Origin: Massiliimalia timonensis
GTDB lineage: Bacteria; Bacillota; Clostridia; Oscillospirales; Ruminococcaceae
Length of the DNA stretch: 64,000 nucleotides
Direction of reading: 5' to 3'
Assembly (NCBI RefSeq): GCF_900186585.1
Contig: NZ_FYDD01000003.1
Coordinates: 806,001-870,000, forward strand
The translations under genes were made by a program, and so were the position numbers. Below the pieces are notes generated by a model. That model made no database searches, was not told the origin of the DNA, and saw nothing but the letters and a program-made list of their open reading frames with translations. Below, in pieces: positions 1 through 8,477 of the stretch (position 1 is its first letter; the number at the start of each line of letters is the position of its first letter).

Positions 1-42
1 AACGGCTACCTTATTTTCAATACGGTCTATGATATATTCCAT
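1..42 (-). CDS. DUF3006-family small protein (5' end only)
   Basis: Only the first 14 codons are inside the window; the gene runs off the left edge. They read MEYIIDRIENKVAV, which matches the opening of DUF3006 proteins (a tyrosine/isoleucine pair, then DRIE, then AV). DUF3006 genes commonly sit directly after ComEC-like metallo-hydrolase genes, and here the start codon lies 13 bases past the stop of exactly such a gene, after an AAGAGGAAA ribosome site. The function of DUF3006 is unknown. The call rests on 14 residues plus context. Confidence 0.6.
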   Translation of the reverse strand, partial: MEYIIDRIENKVAV

Positions 43-55
43 AGTATTTTTCCTC

Positions 56-1033
56 TTATTTTTCTGTTTGCAGGTCCAGCTGGGTTCCATCGGTGGAAAA
101 CACGATAGTTCCAGATACGTCGGTACGTAAAATCTCTCCACCCAGCTGCTCCATGCGCCGTAATATTTCCTTGTGTGGATGCCCGTACTGATTTTGGTAT
201 CCACACTGTACCACAAAATATTCAGCTCCTACTGCTTTCAAAAAAGCCTCAGAATTTGCCGTATCCGAACCATGATGCCCTGCTGAAAAAACATCCGCTG
301 ATAACCTTTCCCCTGTGTTCAATAAAGCCTCTTCTGCTTGTTCTTCCATATCGCCAGTGGATAAAAATGCAACATCCCCATAAGAAAAACGCGCTCCCAC
401 CGAAATGTTATTTAAGTCGTTAAAATCACCTGCCGGTCCTAAAATTGTTAGGATGCCCCCGTCGATCTCGTATTGCTCCCCCACCTTGGCGGTAATTACG
501 TTGACATTGTTTTCCTGAATCGCTGTCAGCAGGTCTTCATAAGTACGGGTTGTTGGGATCAGACTTTTTTTCAGTTTAGGCATGATGATATTTTCAGTCG
601 GGATCTCACGGATCACCACATCCAGCCCGCCGATATGATCGGAGTGAGGGTGGGTGGCGATCGCATAATCAATCTTTTTAATGCCCTGCCCCTTTAAATA
701 AGATACTACCGTTTCCCCTTGGTCATTTTCGCCGGCATCGATCAGGACCGCATGCTCCTTTGTACGGATCAGGGTACAGTTCCCCTGTCCCACGTCGATA
801 TAATGGACCGTGACTTCCCCGTCAACATATCCCTGTGGATAAGAAGCGTCTTCCAGCATGGATCCCACTTCTGCCCGAATTTGTTCCCAAGTAGGAAGCG
901 ACCTGGTAAACGGAGCGTAAGTATTGACCGTGATAGCAGCAAAAAAACATGCCACGATAGCCAGAAATGAATAAAATGCTTTTAAGGACGTTTTCTGTTT
1001 CCTTTTCCTTTTTTGGTAACGTCTTTTTGCCAT
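56..1033 (-). CDS. ComEC/Rec2-like MBL-fold metallo-hydrolase, membrane-anchored
   Basis: A 325-residue protein. A very basic N-terminus (residues 1-16) precedes one hydrophobic segment at about 18-38, so the enzyme domain is probably outside the membrane. The metallo-beta-lactamase fold follows, with VGQGNC, the metal-binding THPHSDHIGG at about 126-135 and GHHGSD near 250. These are features of the stand-alone hydrolase domain of ComEC-type proteins, proposed to act on nucleic acids or phosphodiesters; the substrate is not known. The start overlaps the end of the ygiQ-like gene by 52 bases, suggesting translational coupling, and a DUF3006 gene follows. Confidence 0.85.
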   Translation of the reverse strand: MAKRRYQKRKRKQKTSLKAFYSFLAIVACFFAAITVNTYAPFTRSLPTWEQIRAEVGSMLEDASYPQGYVDGEVTVHYIDVGQGNCTLIRTKEHAVLIDAGENDQGETVVSYLKGQGIKKIDYAIATHPHSDHIGGLDVVIREIPTENIIMPKLKKSLIPTTRTYEDLLTAIQENNVNVITAKVGEQYEIDGGILTILGPAGDFNDLNNISVGARFSYGDVAFLSTGDMEEQAEEALLNTGERLSADVFSAGHHGSDTANSEAFLKAVGAEYFVVQCGYQNQYGHPHKEILRRMEQLGGEILRTDVSGTIVFSTDGTQLDLQTEK

Positions 1034-2898
1034 GAATGATCCTTTCCTTTCCGGGACTTATTTCCTTTTTTCCAGCCTGTACCGGTATATTTTCCCTGCG
1101 GCGCCGCAGGCTTACCCTCCACCAGGGCATTTTTTCCATGTCCGATCAAATCAAACCGCTTTGCCTTTCGCAGAGCCTTGCGGACAAGATCCTGATTTTT
1201 AGGCTGAAAATACTGTAGCAAAGCGCGCTGCATCGCTTTATCCTCCGGATCGGTAGGCACATAAACCGGTTCCATGGTATAAGGATCCAGCCCGGTATAA
1301 TACATGCAGGTAGAAACGGTACCGGGAGTAGGATAAAAATCCTGTACCTGTTCCGGACGGATCTTGTTCTGCTTTAAAAATAAGGCTAGTTCAATGGCGT
1401 CCTGTAAGGTACTGCCCGGATGGGAGGACATCAAATAAGGAACTAAATATTGTTCTTTTTCCGCTTCTTTGGTTTTCTGGTAAAACTTGCGCATAAAAGC
1501 AAGATAAGTTTCAATATGGGGTTTCCCCATTTTATCCAAAACTGCGTTGCTGCAATGCTCTGGTGCTACTTTCAGCTGCCCGCTGACATGGTACCGGACC
1601 AACTCGTCAAAGAACGCTTCATTTTTATCTTCCATCAAATAATCATACCGGATCCCGGAACGGATAAACACCCGTTTTACACCCGGTATGGCCCTGATTT
1701 TGCGCAGAAGTTCCAGATATTCGGTATGGTCTGCCTCCAATTGTTTGCAAGGTGTTGGCGCCAGACATTTCTTTCCTTTGCACAAGCCATGCTCTAATTG
1801 CTTTTTGCAGGAGGGCTGACGAAAGTTTGCCGTAGGTCCCCCAACATCGTGGATATATCCCTTAAAGCGCGGACTGCTTGCAAGAAGTTTCGCCTCCCGC
1901 AATACAGATTCCTCACTCCGAACGGCGATTTTGCGCCCCTGATGAAATGCAATAGAACAAAAATTGCAGGCTCCGAAGCATCCCCGGTTGTGGGCGATGG
2001 AAAATTCTACTTCTTCGATTGCCGCCACCCCGCCCAGCGGTTCATAGCTGGGATGATACATTCTCATATATGGCAAGGCGTATACCTTGTCCAGCTCTGA
2101 TTGGCTCAAGGAACGCATCGGCGGGTTTTGTACCAGCATTTTATCTCCCTGGCGCTGGACGATCGTTTTTCCATACACCTCGTCCTGTTCATTCATCTGC
2201 TGGCGTGTGGCCTTTGCATAACTTTTTTTGTCCCGTGCCACGATTTGAAAATCAGGACACTGCACAGCACCGTAAGGCGTGTTCACAGGATCGGTCAGAT
2301 AGCAGGTACCGCAAATATCAGTCATCTGGGAAACGGTCTGCCCTTCCCGGAAACGACGCCCAATCTCAGTGATCTGCAATTCCCCCATGCCGTACATCAA
2401 CAGGTCCGCCCCGGAACTGCAAAGGATCGAAGGGTGAACGGCGTCATCCCAGTAATCATAGTGCGCAAACCGCCGCAAGGAAGCCTCCAGCCCGCCGATC
2501 AGTACCGGGACTTCAGGATAAATAGCCTTTAATGCTTTCGTGTAAACGGTCACTGCCCTGTCGGGGCGTTTTCCAGCTTTTCCCCCAGCAGTATACGCGT
2601 CGTCAGAACGCCGGCGCTTTGCCACAGTATAATGCGCCACCATTGAGTCGATATTTCCGCCGGTCACTAAAAAGGCGTATTTGGGCGCGCCAAATTCGCA
2701 AAAGTCCTTTTTATTTCTCCAATCCGGCTGTGCGATCATTCCAACAGAAAACCCCTGAGATTCCAGCAATCTGGAAATGATCGCGATCCCAAACGAGGGA
2801 TGGTCGACATAGGAATCCCCGGTAACACAGATAAAGTCAAACTGTGTTATGCCACGTTCTGTCATTTCTTTTTTGGTGATAGGCAAAAAATCTGCCAT
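982..2898 (-). CDS. YgiQ-family radical SAM protein
   Basis: A 638-residue protein with the YgiQ layout: an N-terminal domain (VTGDSYVDHPSFG), the radical-SAM cluster motif CX3CX2C in CFGACNFCSIAFHQGR at about residue 310, and a C-terminal YgiQ-type domain ending in a long Lys/Arg/Gly-rich tail. It should bind a [4Fe-4S] cluster and cleave S-adenosylmethionine; the substrate is unknown. The ATG at 2898 follows AAAGGAG. Its 3' end overlaps the next gene by 52 bases, and the overlapped part encodes the low-complexity basic tail. Confidence 0.9.
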   Translation of the reverse strand: MADFLPITKKEMTERGITQFDFICVTGDSYVDHPSFGIAIISRLLESQGFSVGMIAQPDWRNKKDFCEFGAPKYAFLVTGGNIDSMVAHYTVAKRRRSDDAYTAGGKAGKRPDRAVTVYTKALKAIYPEVPVLIGGLEASLRRFAHYDYWDDAVHPSILCSSGADLLMYGMGELQITEIGRRFREGQTVSQMTDICGTCYLTDPVNTPYGAVQCPDFQIVARDKKSYAKATRQQMNEQDEVYGKTIVQRQGDKMLVQNPPMRSLSQSELDKVYALPYMRMYHPSYEPLGGVAAIEEVEFSIAHNRGCFGACNFCSIAFHQGRKIAVRSEESVLREAKLLASSPRFKGYIHDVGGPTANFRQPSCKKQLEHGLCKGKKCLAPTPCKQLEADHTEYLELLRKIRAIPGVKRVFIRSGIRYDYLMEDKNEAFFDELVRYHVSGQLKVAPEHCSNAVLDKMGKPHIETYLAFMRKFYQKTKEAEKEQYLVPYLMSSHPGSTLQDAIELALFLKQNKIRPEQVQDFYPTPGTVSTCMYYTGLDPYTMEPVYVPTDPEDKAMQRALLQYFQPKNQDLVRKALRKAKRFDLIGHGKNALVEGKPAAPQGKYTGTGWKKGNKSRKGKDHSWQKDVTKKGKGNRKRP

Positions 2899-3006
2899 GG
2901 TATTTCTCCTTTATTCCAATCTTAGACAATATTTGACGATGAAAGACTGTAAGCAGTTTTCCCATACCCGCTAATAGGAAAGATATAGGAAGCTTTACGA
3001 CACAAC

Positions 3007-3045
3007 AGCAGGAAATCCCTTTTTACAAAAAAGAGATTCCCTGCT
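3007..3045 (-). terminator. Hairpin after the ftsK/spoIIIE gene
   Basis: Arms AGCAGG and CCTGCT bracket a longer imperfect stem that includes an A-run facing a T-run. It lies just after the ftsK stop codon. No clean T-run follows on the minus strand, so termination is plausible but not certain. Confidence 0.45.
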
Positions 3046-3049
3046 GAGA

Positions 3050-5635
3050 TTATGATTCGTTTTCACCTGACTGGTTCATTTTCATTTCCAGCCATTGATC
3101 TCTGGTCATCAAGACCTGTCGCGGCTTACTGCCTTCAAACGGGCCGATGATCCCTTTGGTTTCCATTTCATCCATTAACCTTGCGGCGCGCGCATATCCT
3201 ACTTTCAGCCTTCTCTGCAAGTAAGAGGTGGAGGCCTGGGAGGCTTCAATTACGCATTCAATGGCGGAATCCAGAAGCTCATCAGTATCGTCAAATCCTC
3301 CTCCATCGCTGGATTTAGATGGTTTTTCTTTCACAGCCTGTTTTTCGATCTCATCCATGATCTGGTCATCGTATTCGGATTCCAGATTGCCCTTTACAAA
3401 CTGAACTACTTCTTCTACCTCTTTGTCGCTGACATAGCAGCACTGAAGCCGGGTAGGCTTTGGCATCCCCACAGGGTAGAAAAGCATGTCCCCTCTTCCC
3501 AGAAGCTTCTCCGCCCCGCCGGAGTCCAGTATCGTGCGGGAGTCGACCTGCGACGATACCGCAAACGCGATCCTGGATGGGATATTCGCCTTAATAACAC
3601 CGGTGATCACATCAACGGACGGACGCTGTGTTGCAATGACAAGGTGCATTCCCGCCGCACGCGCCATCTGCGCCAACCGGCAAATAGAATCTTCCACCTC
3701 GTTCGGTGCGGCCATCATCAGGTCGGCTAGCTCGTCGATAATGATCACGATCTGCGGCAATGGATTCAGGTCTTCTTTTGTCATGGCCAGTTCATTATAA
3801 CCATGCAGATCACGGACCTGGTTGTCCGCGAACAGCTTATAGCGGTTAAGCATTTCGGTAACAGCCCAGCCCAAAGCACCGGCGGCTTTCCGCGGATCGG
3901 TAACGACCGGGACCAGCAGATGCGGAATTCCGTTATAGATTCCTAATTCAACCACCTTTGGGTCGATCATCAACAGGCGTACCTCATCCGGGGTAGCCTT
4001 GTACATCAGGCTCATGATCAAGGTGTTGATACACACTGATTTACCGGAACCGGTAGCACCCGCAATCAGCATATGGGGCATTTTCCCAATATCGAACACC
4101 ACTTCTTTTCCGGAAATATCACGTCCCAATGCAACGGAAAGCTTGCTTTTTGCATCCCGGAAGCTAACAGAATCAATCACTTCCCGGATGGTGACAATAT
4201 CCGTCTGGCGGTTTGGCACTTCAATTCCGACAGCCGCTTTATTTGGGATCGGCGCTTCAATACGCACCCCGGCCGCCGCAAGGTTCAGTGCAATGTCGTC
4301 CGCCAAGCCAGTGATCTTGCTGATCTTCACCCCAGCCGAGGGCTGAAGTTCATACCGCGTAACCGTTGGACCGCGGCTGATGTCGATCACACGGGTCTGG
4401 ACGCCAAAGCTCTTTAAGGTATCTACCAAACGTTCTGCATTAGCGCGCAGTTCGACGGAAATGTCACCGTTTTTCCGGTTAACAGGCGCTTTTAATAAAC
4501 TGACCGGAGGATACCGGTACAGCACTTTTTGTTCTGCAGTACTGTTTTGGGACAGCTGCTTTGCGATCTCTGCATCAGGCTTTTCTGCCTTTTCCGGTTC
4601 AGAAACCGCTTCTTCTTGTGTAGGCACTGCTTTTTTTACCAGTTCATCTAAAGGTGCTTCTGGCGTAGTTTTTTCTTCATTAACACGTTCTTCTTTTTTG
4701 GGTTTTGGCCTTGTTTCTATAGAATCAGCGGTGATCTTCGAGGCTTTTCCAATCGCCGCTTTCGAGGTATCTGTCTGTTCTACAACGTCGATAAAATGAT
4801 CCGTTAGTTCCGGCTGGACAGTAATATCCGGCTTTGGCTCCGTATGGAAAATAGCTTTCGAGGAAGAAACAGGATGTTGCGGCAAAGCATCAGGCCCAAG
4901 ATCCACATTGATGTCAAACTTGGCTTCGCGTTCCCTTTCCCGCTCTTCCTGCCGCTGGATATAGTGATCCTCCATTTTTTTGACCGGCTCAGAAACTTTA
5001 TGGAATACATCAAGCAAAGTCGCTCCGGTGATCAGCAGGATAAATGCGAACGAGAATAAAATAATGATGATCGTTGCACCGACCTTACCGCAGGCAAGCA
5101 GCAAGGGCATTCCAACTGCAATGCTTAGAACCCCGCCGCTGATCTTCAGCGATCCCGCCAAATACAAGGTCTTAACCACTTCGGTAAAACTGTCTCCGCT
5201 ATATTTCCCAACAACCAGAATTTGCAGAAGCGCACACAATAGCGCCAATAATACCAATGACTGCCAAAGCTTGTGACGTATCTTCCCCATTCGCTCATCC
5301 AAAGTCGCACGAACCGCTATGTAGATCATCAAAACAGGTAAAGCAAACACGCCTGTTCCAAAAATCCCGAACAGGACATTGTGGATCCCGCGCCAAAGGT
5401 TCTGCCCTTTTACAAAAATCAGGGCGGCGACCAAAAGCCCCAGCGCAAACAAGATGATTGCCCAAACCTGACGTTTGCGGTGCTCCTGCCGGAGAATGCG
5501 TTCTTGCTCTGCTTGGGATTTTGTGGTGCGTTTTTTTGCACTGGAAGCTGGCTTTGTGGTATTTTTTTTGGATGAGGATGCCGGTTTTGTGCTGGAACGC
5601 CTTGTTGTAGAAGACGTTTTCTTTTTTACTGCCAT
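3050..5635 (-). CDS. spoIIIE: FtsK/SpoIIIE-family DNA translocase
   Basis: An 861-residue DNA pump for the division or sporulation septum. A Lys/Ser/Thr-rich N-terminus is followed by about four membrane segments (roughly residues 55-215), an acidic/proline linker, and the RecA-like motor with Walker A GATGSGKS near 525 and Walker B IIIDELADLMM. A C-terminal winged-helix gamma domain (LQRRLKVGYARAARL) closes it. I start at ATG 5635 (MAVKKK), preceded by AGGCGG; a start further upstream would run into uppP. The neighbours tepA and ylzJ precede spoIIIE in B. subtilis, which favours SpoIIIE over a vegetative FtsK, but the sequence alone does not decide. Confidence 0.9.
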   Translation of the reverse strand: MAVKKKTSSTTRRSSTKPASSSKKNTTKPASSAKKRTTKSQAEQERILRQEHRKRQVWAIILFALGLLVAALIFVKGQNLWRGIHNVLFGIFGTGVFALPVLMIYIAVRATLDERMGKIRHKLWQSLVLLALLCALLQILVVGKYSGDSFTEVVKTLYLAGSLKISGGVLSIAVGMPLLLACGKVGATIIIILFSFAFILLITGATLLDVFHKVSEPVKKMEDHYIQRQEEREREREAKFDINVDLGPDALPQHPVSSSKAIFHTEPKPDITVQPELTDHFIDVVEQTDTSKAAIGKASKITADSIETRPKPKKEERVNEEKTTPEAPLDELVKKAVPTQEEAVSEPEKAEKPDAEIAKQLSQNSTAEQKVLYRYPPVSLLKAPVNRKNGDISVELRANAERLVDTLKSFGVQTRVIDISRGPTVTRYELQPSAGVKISKITGLADDIALNLAAAGVRIEAPIPNKAAVGIEVPNRQTDIVTIREVIDSVSFRDAKSKLSVALGRDISGKEVVFDIGKMPHMLIAGATGSGKSVCINTLIMSLMYKATPDEVRLLMIDPKVVELGIYNGIPHLLVPVVTDPRKAAGALGWAVTEMLNRYKLFADNQVRDLHGYNELAMTKEDLNPLPQIVIIIDELADLMMAAPNEVEDSICRLAQMARAAGMHLVIATQRPSVDVITGVIKANIPSRIAFAVSSQVDSRTILDSGGAEKLLGRGDMLFYPVGMPKPTRLQCCYVSDKEVEEVVQFVKGNLESEYDDQIMDEIEKQAVKEKPSKSSDGGGFDDTDELLDSAIECVIEASQASTSYLQRRLKVGYARAARLMDEMETKGIIGPFEGSKPRQVLMTRDQWLEMKMNQSGENES

Positions 5636-5666
5636 GAAATTTTTCCGCCTTTTGTTATACTGATGA

Positions 5667-6551
5667 TCACGCAACGGCGTTTCCAAACGCAAAAACGATT
5701 GGAGAGCCAGAAATATATTCATAAGTGCTGACTCCGATCACGATGATACCAAGAATCAGGGTATAAATAGCAAAAATTTTAAAGCGATCGGACTTTAACA
5801 GCCACTGCACCATTTTGATGGATAAGAAGCCTACTACTGCTGAAGTGATCAATCCAACTAAAATCACACTGATCGGCAGGTTCAGGTCCGCTGAGGTAAC
5901 GTCCTTTAGTTCCATGACAGACCCGCCTAAAATTGCCGGGATCCCAAGGATAAAGGAAAATGCAACAGCGGTTTCTTTAGAAAGCCCGCACATTAAACCA
6001 GAAGCGATCGTTGACCCGGAACGGGAAACGCCCGGCAATGGTGCGACTGCCTGTAATGTCCCGATCACCAAGGCATCACGCGGAGTGATTTGTCCATTTG
6101 TTTTTGTTCCATTGGTTTTACGGTCTGCCAAAAACAGCAGGGTCGCAGTCAGCAAAAAGCAGAAGCCTTCCACCATAATGTCATTATCGGAAGAAACAGC
6201 CTTGTAAACATCCCCTAACAGGAAATAGATGATCGCAAGCGGTACCAGTGCTAAAATGATCATAAAAATCATATTGCGTTCTGCATTTCGATTTTTGAAA
6301 GAAAATTTCCCGGTAAAAATATCGCGTATCATCCGAAAAAATTCCAGGATCAAATCCCAAATCAAGCGATAAAACGCCCCAAAAACGGCAACCAGTGTTC
6401 CGACATGCAGGATAATAGAAAACATCAAACCGGATTCCCCGCTTAATCCGGTGAAGTGCTGGTATAACGACAAGTGCCCGGAGCTGGACACCGGTAAAAA
6501 TTCTGTCAATCCCTGGACGATTCCCTGAATAAGTGCTTCGATAATAGACAT
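5667..6551 (-). CDS. uppP: Undecaprenyl-diphosphatase UppP (BacA family)
   Basis: A 294-residue polytopic membrane protein with the two UppP signatures: GLTEFLPVSSSGHL near residue 15 and PGVSRSGST near 175. It removes a phosphate from undecaprenyl diphosphate to recycle the lipid carrier for cell-wall synthesis, and gives bacitracin tolerance in other bacteria. It sits between ylzJ and the ftsK/spoIIIE gene, which are adjacent in B. subtilis, so it appears inserted into an old gene order. Gaps are 43 bases upstream and 31 downstream, consistent with one operon. Confidence 0.95.
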   Translation of the reverse strand: MSIIEALIQGIVQGLTEFLPVSSSGHLSLYQHFTGLSGESGLMFSIILHVGTLVAVFGAFYRLIWDLILEFFRMIRDIFTGKFSFKNRNAERNMIFMIILALVPLAIIYFLLGDVYKAVSSDNDIMVEGFCFLLTATLLFLADRKTNGTKTNGQITPRDALVIGTLQAVAPLPGVSRSGSTIASGLMCGLSKETAVAFSFILGIPAILGGSVMELKDVTSADLNLPISVILVGLITSAVVGFLSIKMVQWLLKSDRFKIFAIYTLILGIIVIGVSTYEYISGSPIVFAFGNAVA

Positions 6552-6594
6552 AACGTATGTACCTTTCTTCTTTGTTTATGTAAAAGATCTGTTG

Positions 6595-6795
6595 TTACAG
6601 ATCTTTCATCCGCGCCCCTAAACGGTATTCCGGTTTCAGGTAATCGCGCAGATCGGTCGAAATGACCCGATTGAGCATAATACTCTTATCATATTTTACA
6701 CCCTCAAGGATACAATTATCAACCCTTTTATAAAAATAACTGATATTTTTTGGTTGAGTGAATATCTCATTTTCATCAATGATTGTATATAACAT
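6595..6795 (-). CDS. YlzJ-like small protein
   Basis: A 66-residue protein beginning MLYTIIDENEIF, the typical YlzJ opening. Function is unknown. Identification rests on this N-terminus and on conserved position between tepA and spoIIIE. The chosen ATG follows the tepA stop by one base (TAAGATG), so translation is probably coupled; an in-frame GTG four codons upstream is possible but overlaps tepA. Confidence 0.7.
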   Translation of the reverse strand: MLYTIIDENEIFTQPKNISYFYKRVDNCILEGVKYDKSIMLNRVISTDLRDYLKPEYRLGARMKDL

Positions 6796-6796
6796 C

Positions 6797-7543
6797 TTAC
6801 TTTTCACTCTTTTCTGACTCTTTTTGGTCGATCATGTCATACAGGCAATGCAGGGCGTCCGACAATCCCCCTAAGGAATCTATCAGCCCCTCTTTTACGG
6901 CATCCGTACCATTCAATACCGTTCCCACATCCATAGCAAGCTCCCCGGTCGTCATCATCAGCTCTGTAAAACGGTTTTCCCGGATTCTGGAATTGTCTGT
7001 AACAAATTGTACGATCCTGTCCTGCATCTTTTCAAAGTAGGAAAAGGTCTGCGGCACTCCCAGAACCAGCCCGCTCATCCGCACTGGATGGATCGTCATA
7101 GTGGCAGATGGTACGATAAATGATTTTTGTGCACTGACCGCCAAAGGAACCCCGATCGAATGTCCGCCTCCCAGAACTAATGATACTGTTGGCTTTGTCA
7201 TGCCGGCGATCAGTTCCGCAATCGCCAGGCCGGCTTCTACATCTCCGCCTACTGTGTTGATCATGATAATCAAACCTTTGATGTCCGGGTCCTCTTCAAT
7301 CGCTACCAACTGCGGGATCACATGTTCATATTTGGTGGTCTTATTCTGCGCCGGCAGGATATAATGCCCCTCCACCTGCCCGATAATAGTCAGGCAATGA
7401 ATCAGGTGCTTTCCCTTTGTAGTGACCGAACCCATGTCGACAATACTGTTTTGCTGTTGTTCCTGTTCTTCTGTATTGGTTTCGTCAGAATTCTCTTCCG
7501 CTTCATTATCCTGGTTTTTCCATTCTGCTTTTGTATGCTCCAT
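6797..7543 (-). CDS. tepA: ClpP-like translocation-enhancing protein TepA
   Basis: A 248-residue ClpP/crotonase-fold serine peptidase-like protein. An acidic, Gln-rich N-terminal region (about residues 1-40) precedes the domain with [18 protein letters not shown] and [11 protein letters not shown], where the family's nucleophile serine lies. In B. subtilis TepA is linked to protein export and sporulation. ATG 7543 is preceded by AAAGGAG at 8 bases; an ATG six codons upstream would place that ribosome site inside the gene, so I reject it. First gene of the tepA-ylzJ-uppP-ftsK run. Confidence 0.85.
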   Translation of the reverse strand: MEHTKAEWKNQDNEAEENSDETNTEEQEQQQNSIVDMGSVTTKGKHLIHCLTIIGQVEGHYILPAQNKTTKYEHVIPQLVAIEEDPDIKGLIIMINTVGGDVEAGLAIAELIAGMTKPTVSLVLGGGHSIGVPLAVSAQKSFIVPSATMTIHPVRMSGLVLGVPQTFSYFEKMQDRIVQFVTDNSRIRENRFTELMMTTGELAMDVGTVLNGTDAVKEGLIDSLGGLSDALHCLYDMIDQKESEKSEK

Positions 7544-7599
7544 GGTGCATTCTCCTTTCAAATCGATCCAGAATTAGTTTGTCCGGAAAAGGAAAAAAT

Positions 7600-7629
7600 A
7601 AAAGGGAGGATTTGAAATTCCTCCCTTTT
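7600..7629 (-). terminator. Rho-independent terminator of yunB
   Basis: Stem AAAAGGGAGGA/TCCTCCCTTTT with an 8-base loop, followed on the minus strand by TATTTTTTCC. The yunB stop codon (7628-7630) lies in the first arm. Confidence 0.85.
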
Positions 7630-8302
7630 ATTTTTGGGTTTCGATTTTGCTTTGGTCTTCAAACAAAAGCTGGGCGTACTGCTGGGGCGTTTCCCCTACG
7701 ATAATAGTTTCCGACAGAATGTATTCGGAATTAACGGTCACCGTTTGGCGGTGCAGGAGATTCACGCACATCAAATCAAGAGAAAGATTCAAAACCAGAC
7801 GGTGCCTAGTCTGGTTGATCCCTGCCGAATCAAACTCACTGGTAATTTTGCTGGTTAAATAACCGCTGGGAAACACATCGAAATCAATTTTCGGTCCCTG
7901 TGCGGAAAAAAACCAAAGGTTGCTGAGACTTCCTAAGGGGATCTGGACCGTTTCCACTCCTTCAGCTTTGATTTCCTCCAAAACAGTAGAGGTAATTTCG
8001 GTGCGGATCCGGTTGACCTCTGCGGAATTGATGGAAATAGAAGAAATCGTTTGGTCGTCCTTATAAGAGATCGTCACGAGGTCCTGCGCATTGACCGCGT
8101 CGTTTTCGGATAGCTCCTCCACAGCATGATTTAAAATCCGGACGCCCGCATTGTGGATCTGATCGGTCGTTACCTTTTCAAATAGTTGCCCTACTGCGCG
8201 GTTAAGCAGAAAAATGCTGACAATCAGCATAAAAACAACAAAACAAAACCGAACTTGACGTTTTAAATGACGATGCTTTCTATGTTTGCGCCTCATCCTC
8301 AT
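7628..8302 (-). CDS. yunB: Sporulation protein YunB
   Basis: A 224-residue protein with a very basic His/Arg/Lys N-terminus, one membrane segment at about residues 24-42 and an extracytoplasmic domain typical of YunB (GPKIDFDVFPSG, then the conserved C-terminal SETIIVGETPQQYA). In B. subtilis yunB is made in the mother cell and needed for efficient spore formation. ATG 8302 is six bases from GGGGGG; an alternative upstream start at 8332 has no ribosome site. Monocistronic, with its own terminator. Confidence 0.88.
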   Translation of the reverse strand: MRMRRKHRKHRHLKRQVRFCFVVFMLIVSIFLLNRAVGQLFEKVTTDQIHNAGVRILNHAVEELSENDAVNAQDLVTISYKDDQTISSISINSAEVNRIRTEITSTVLEEIKAEGVETVQIPLGSLSNLWFFSAQGPKIDFDVFPSGYLTSKITSEFDSAGINQTRHRLVLNLSLDLMCVNLLHRQTVTVNSEYILSETIIVGETPQQYAQLLFEDQSKIETQK

Positions 8303-8342
8303 AACGGTCCCCCCGAATCTTTTCAAAGTCATCTTTCCTAAA

Positions 8343-8372
8343 ATTATATGTGAAGAATCTTATTTTGGTGAA
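8343..8372 (-). promoter_or_regulatory. Possible promoter of yunB
   Basis: TATAAT at 8343-8348 (minus) with TTCACC 18 bases upstream resembles a sigma-A promoter. The wider string CACATATAAT could also be read as a SigE -10, which would fit yunB, but I see no convincing SigE -35 at the right spacing. Confidence 0.4.
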
Positions 8373-8408
8373 TATTTCAGAAAAAATCTTGGAATCCCCG
8401 GTTAGATA

Positions 8409-8437
8409 TTGAAATTATTGTCATAAATTGATAGAAT
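8409..8437 (+). promoter_or_regulatory. Sigma-A-type promoter of pyrB
   Basis: TTGAAA at 8409, 17-base spacer, TAGAAT at 8432-8437. The resulting leader is only about 35 bases, too short for a PyrR-type attenuator. Confidence 0.6.
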
Positions 8438-8477
8438 AGATAAAAGGATAAGTATCCGAAAGAAAGGAAGATTTATC

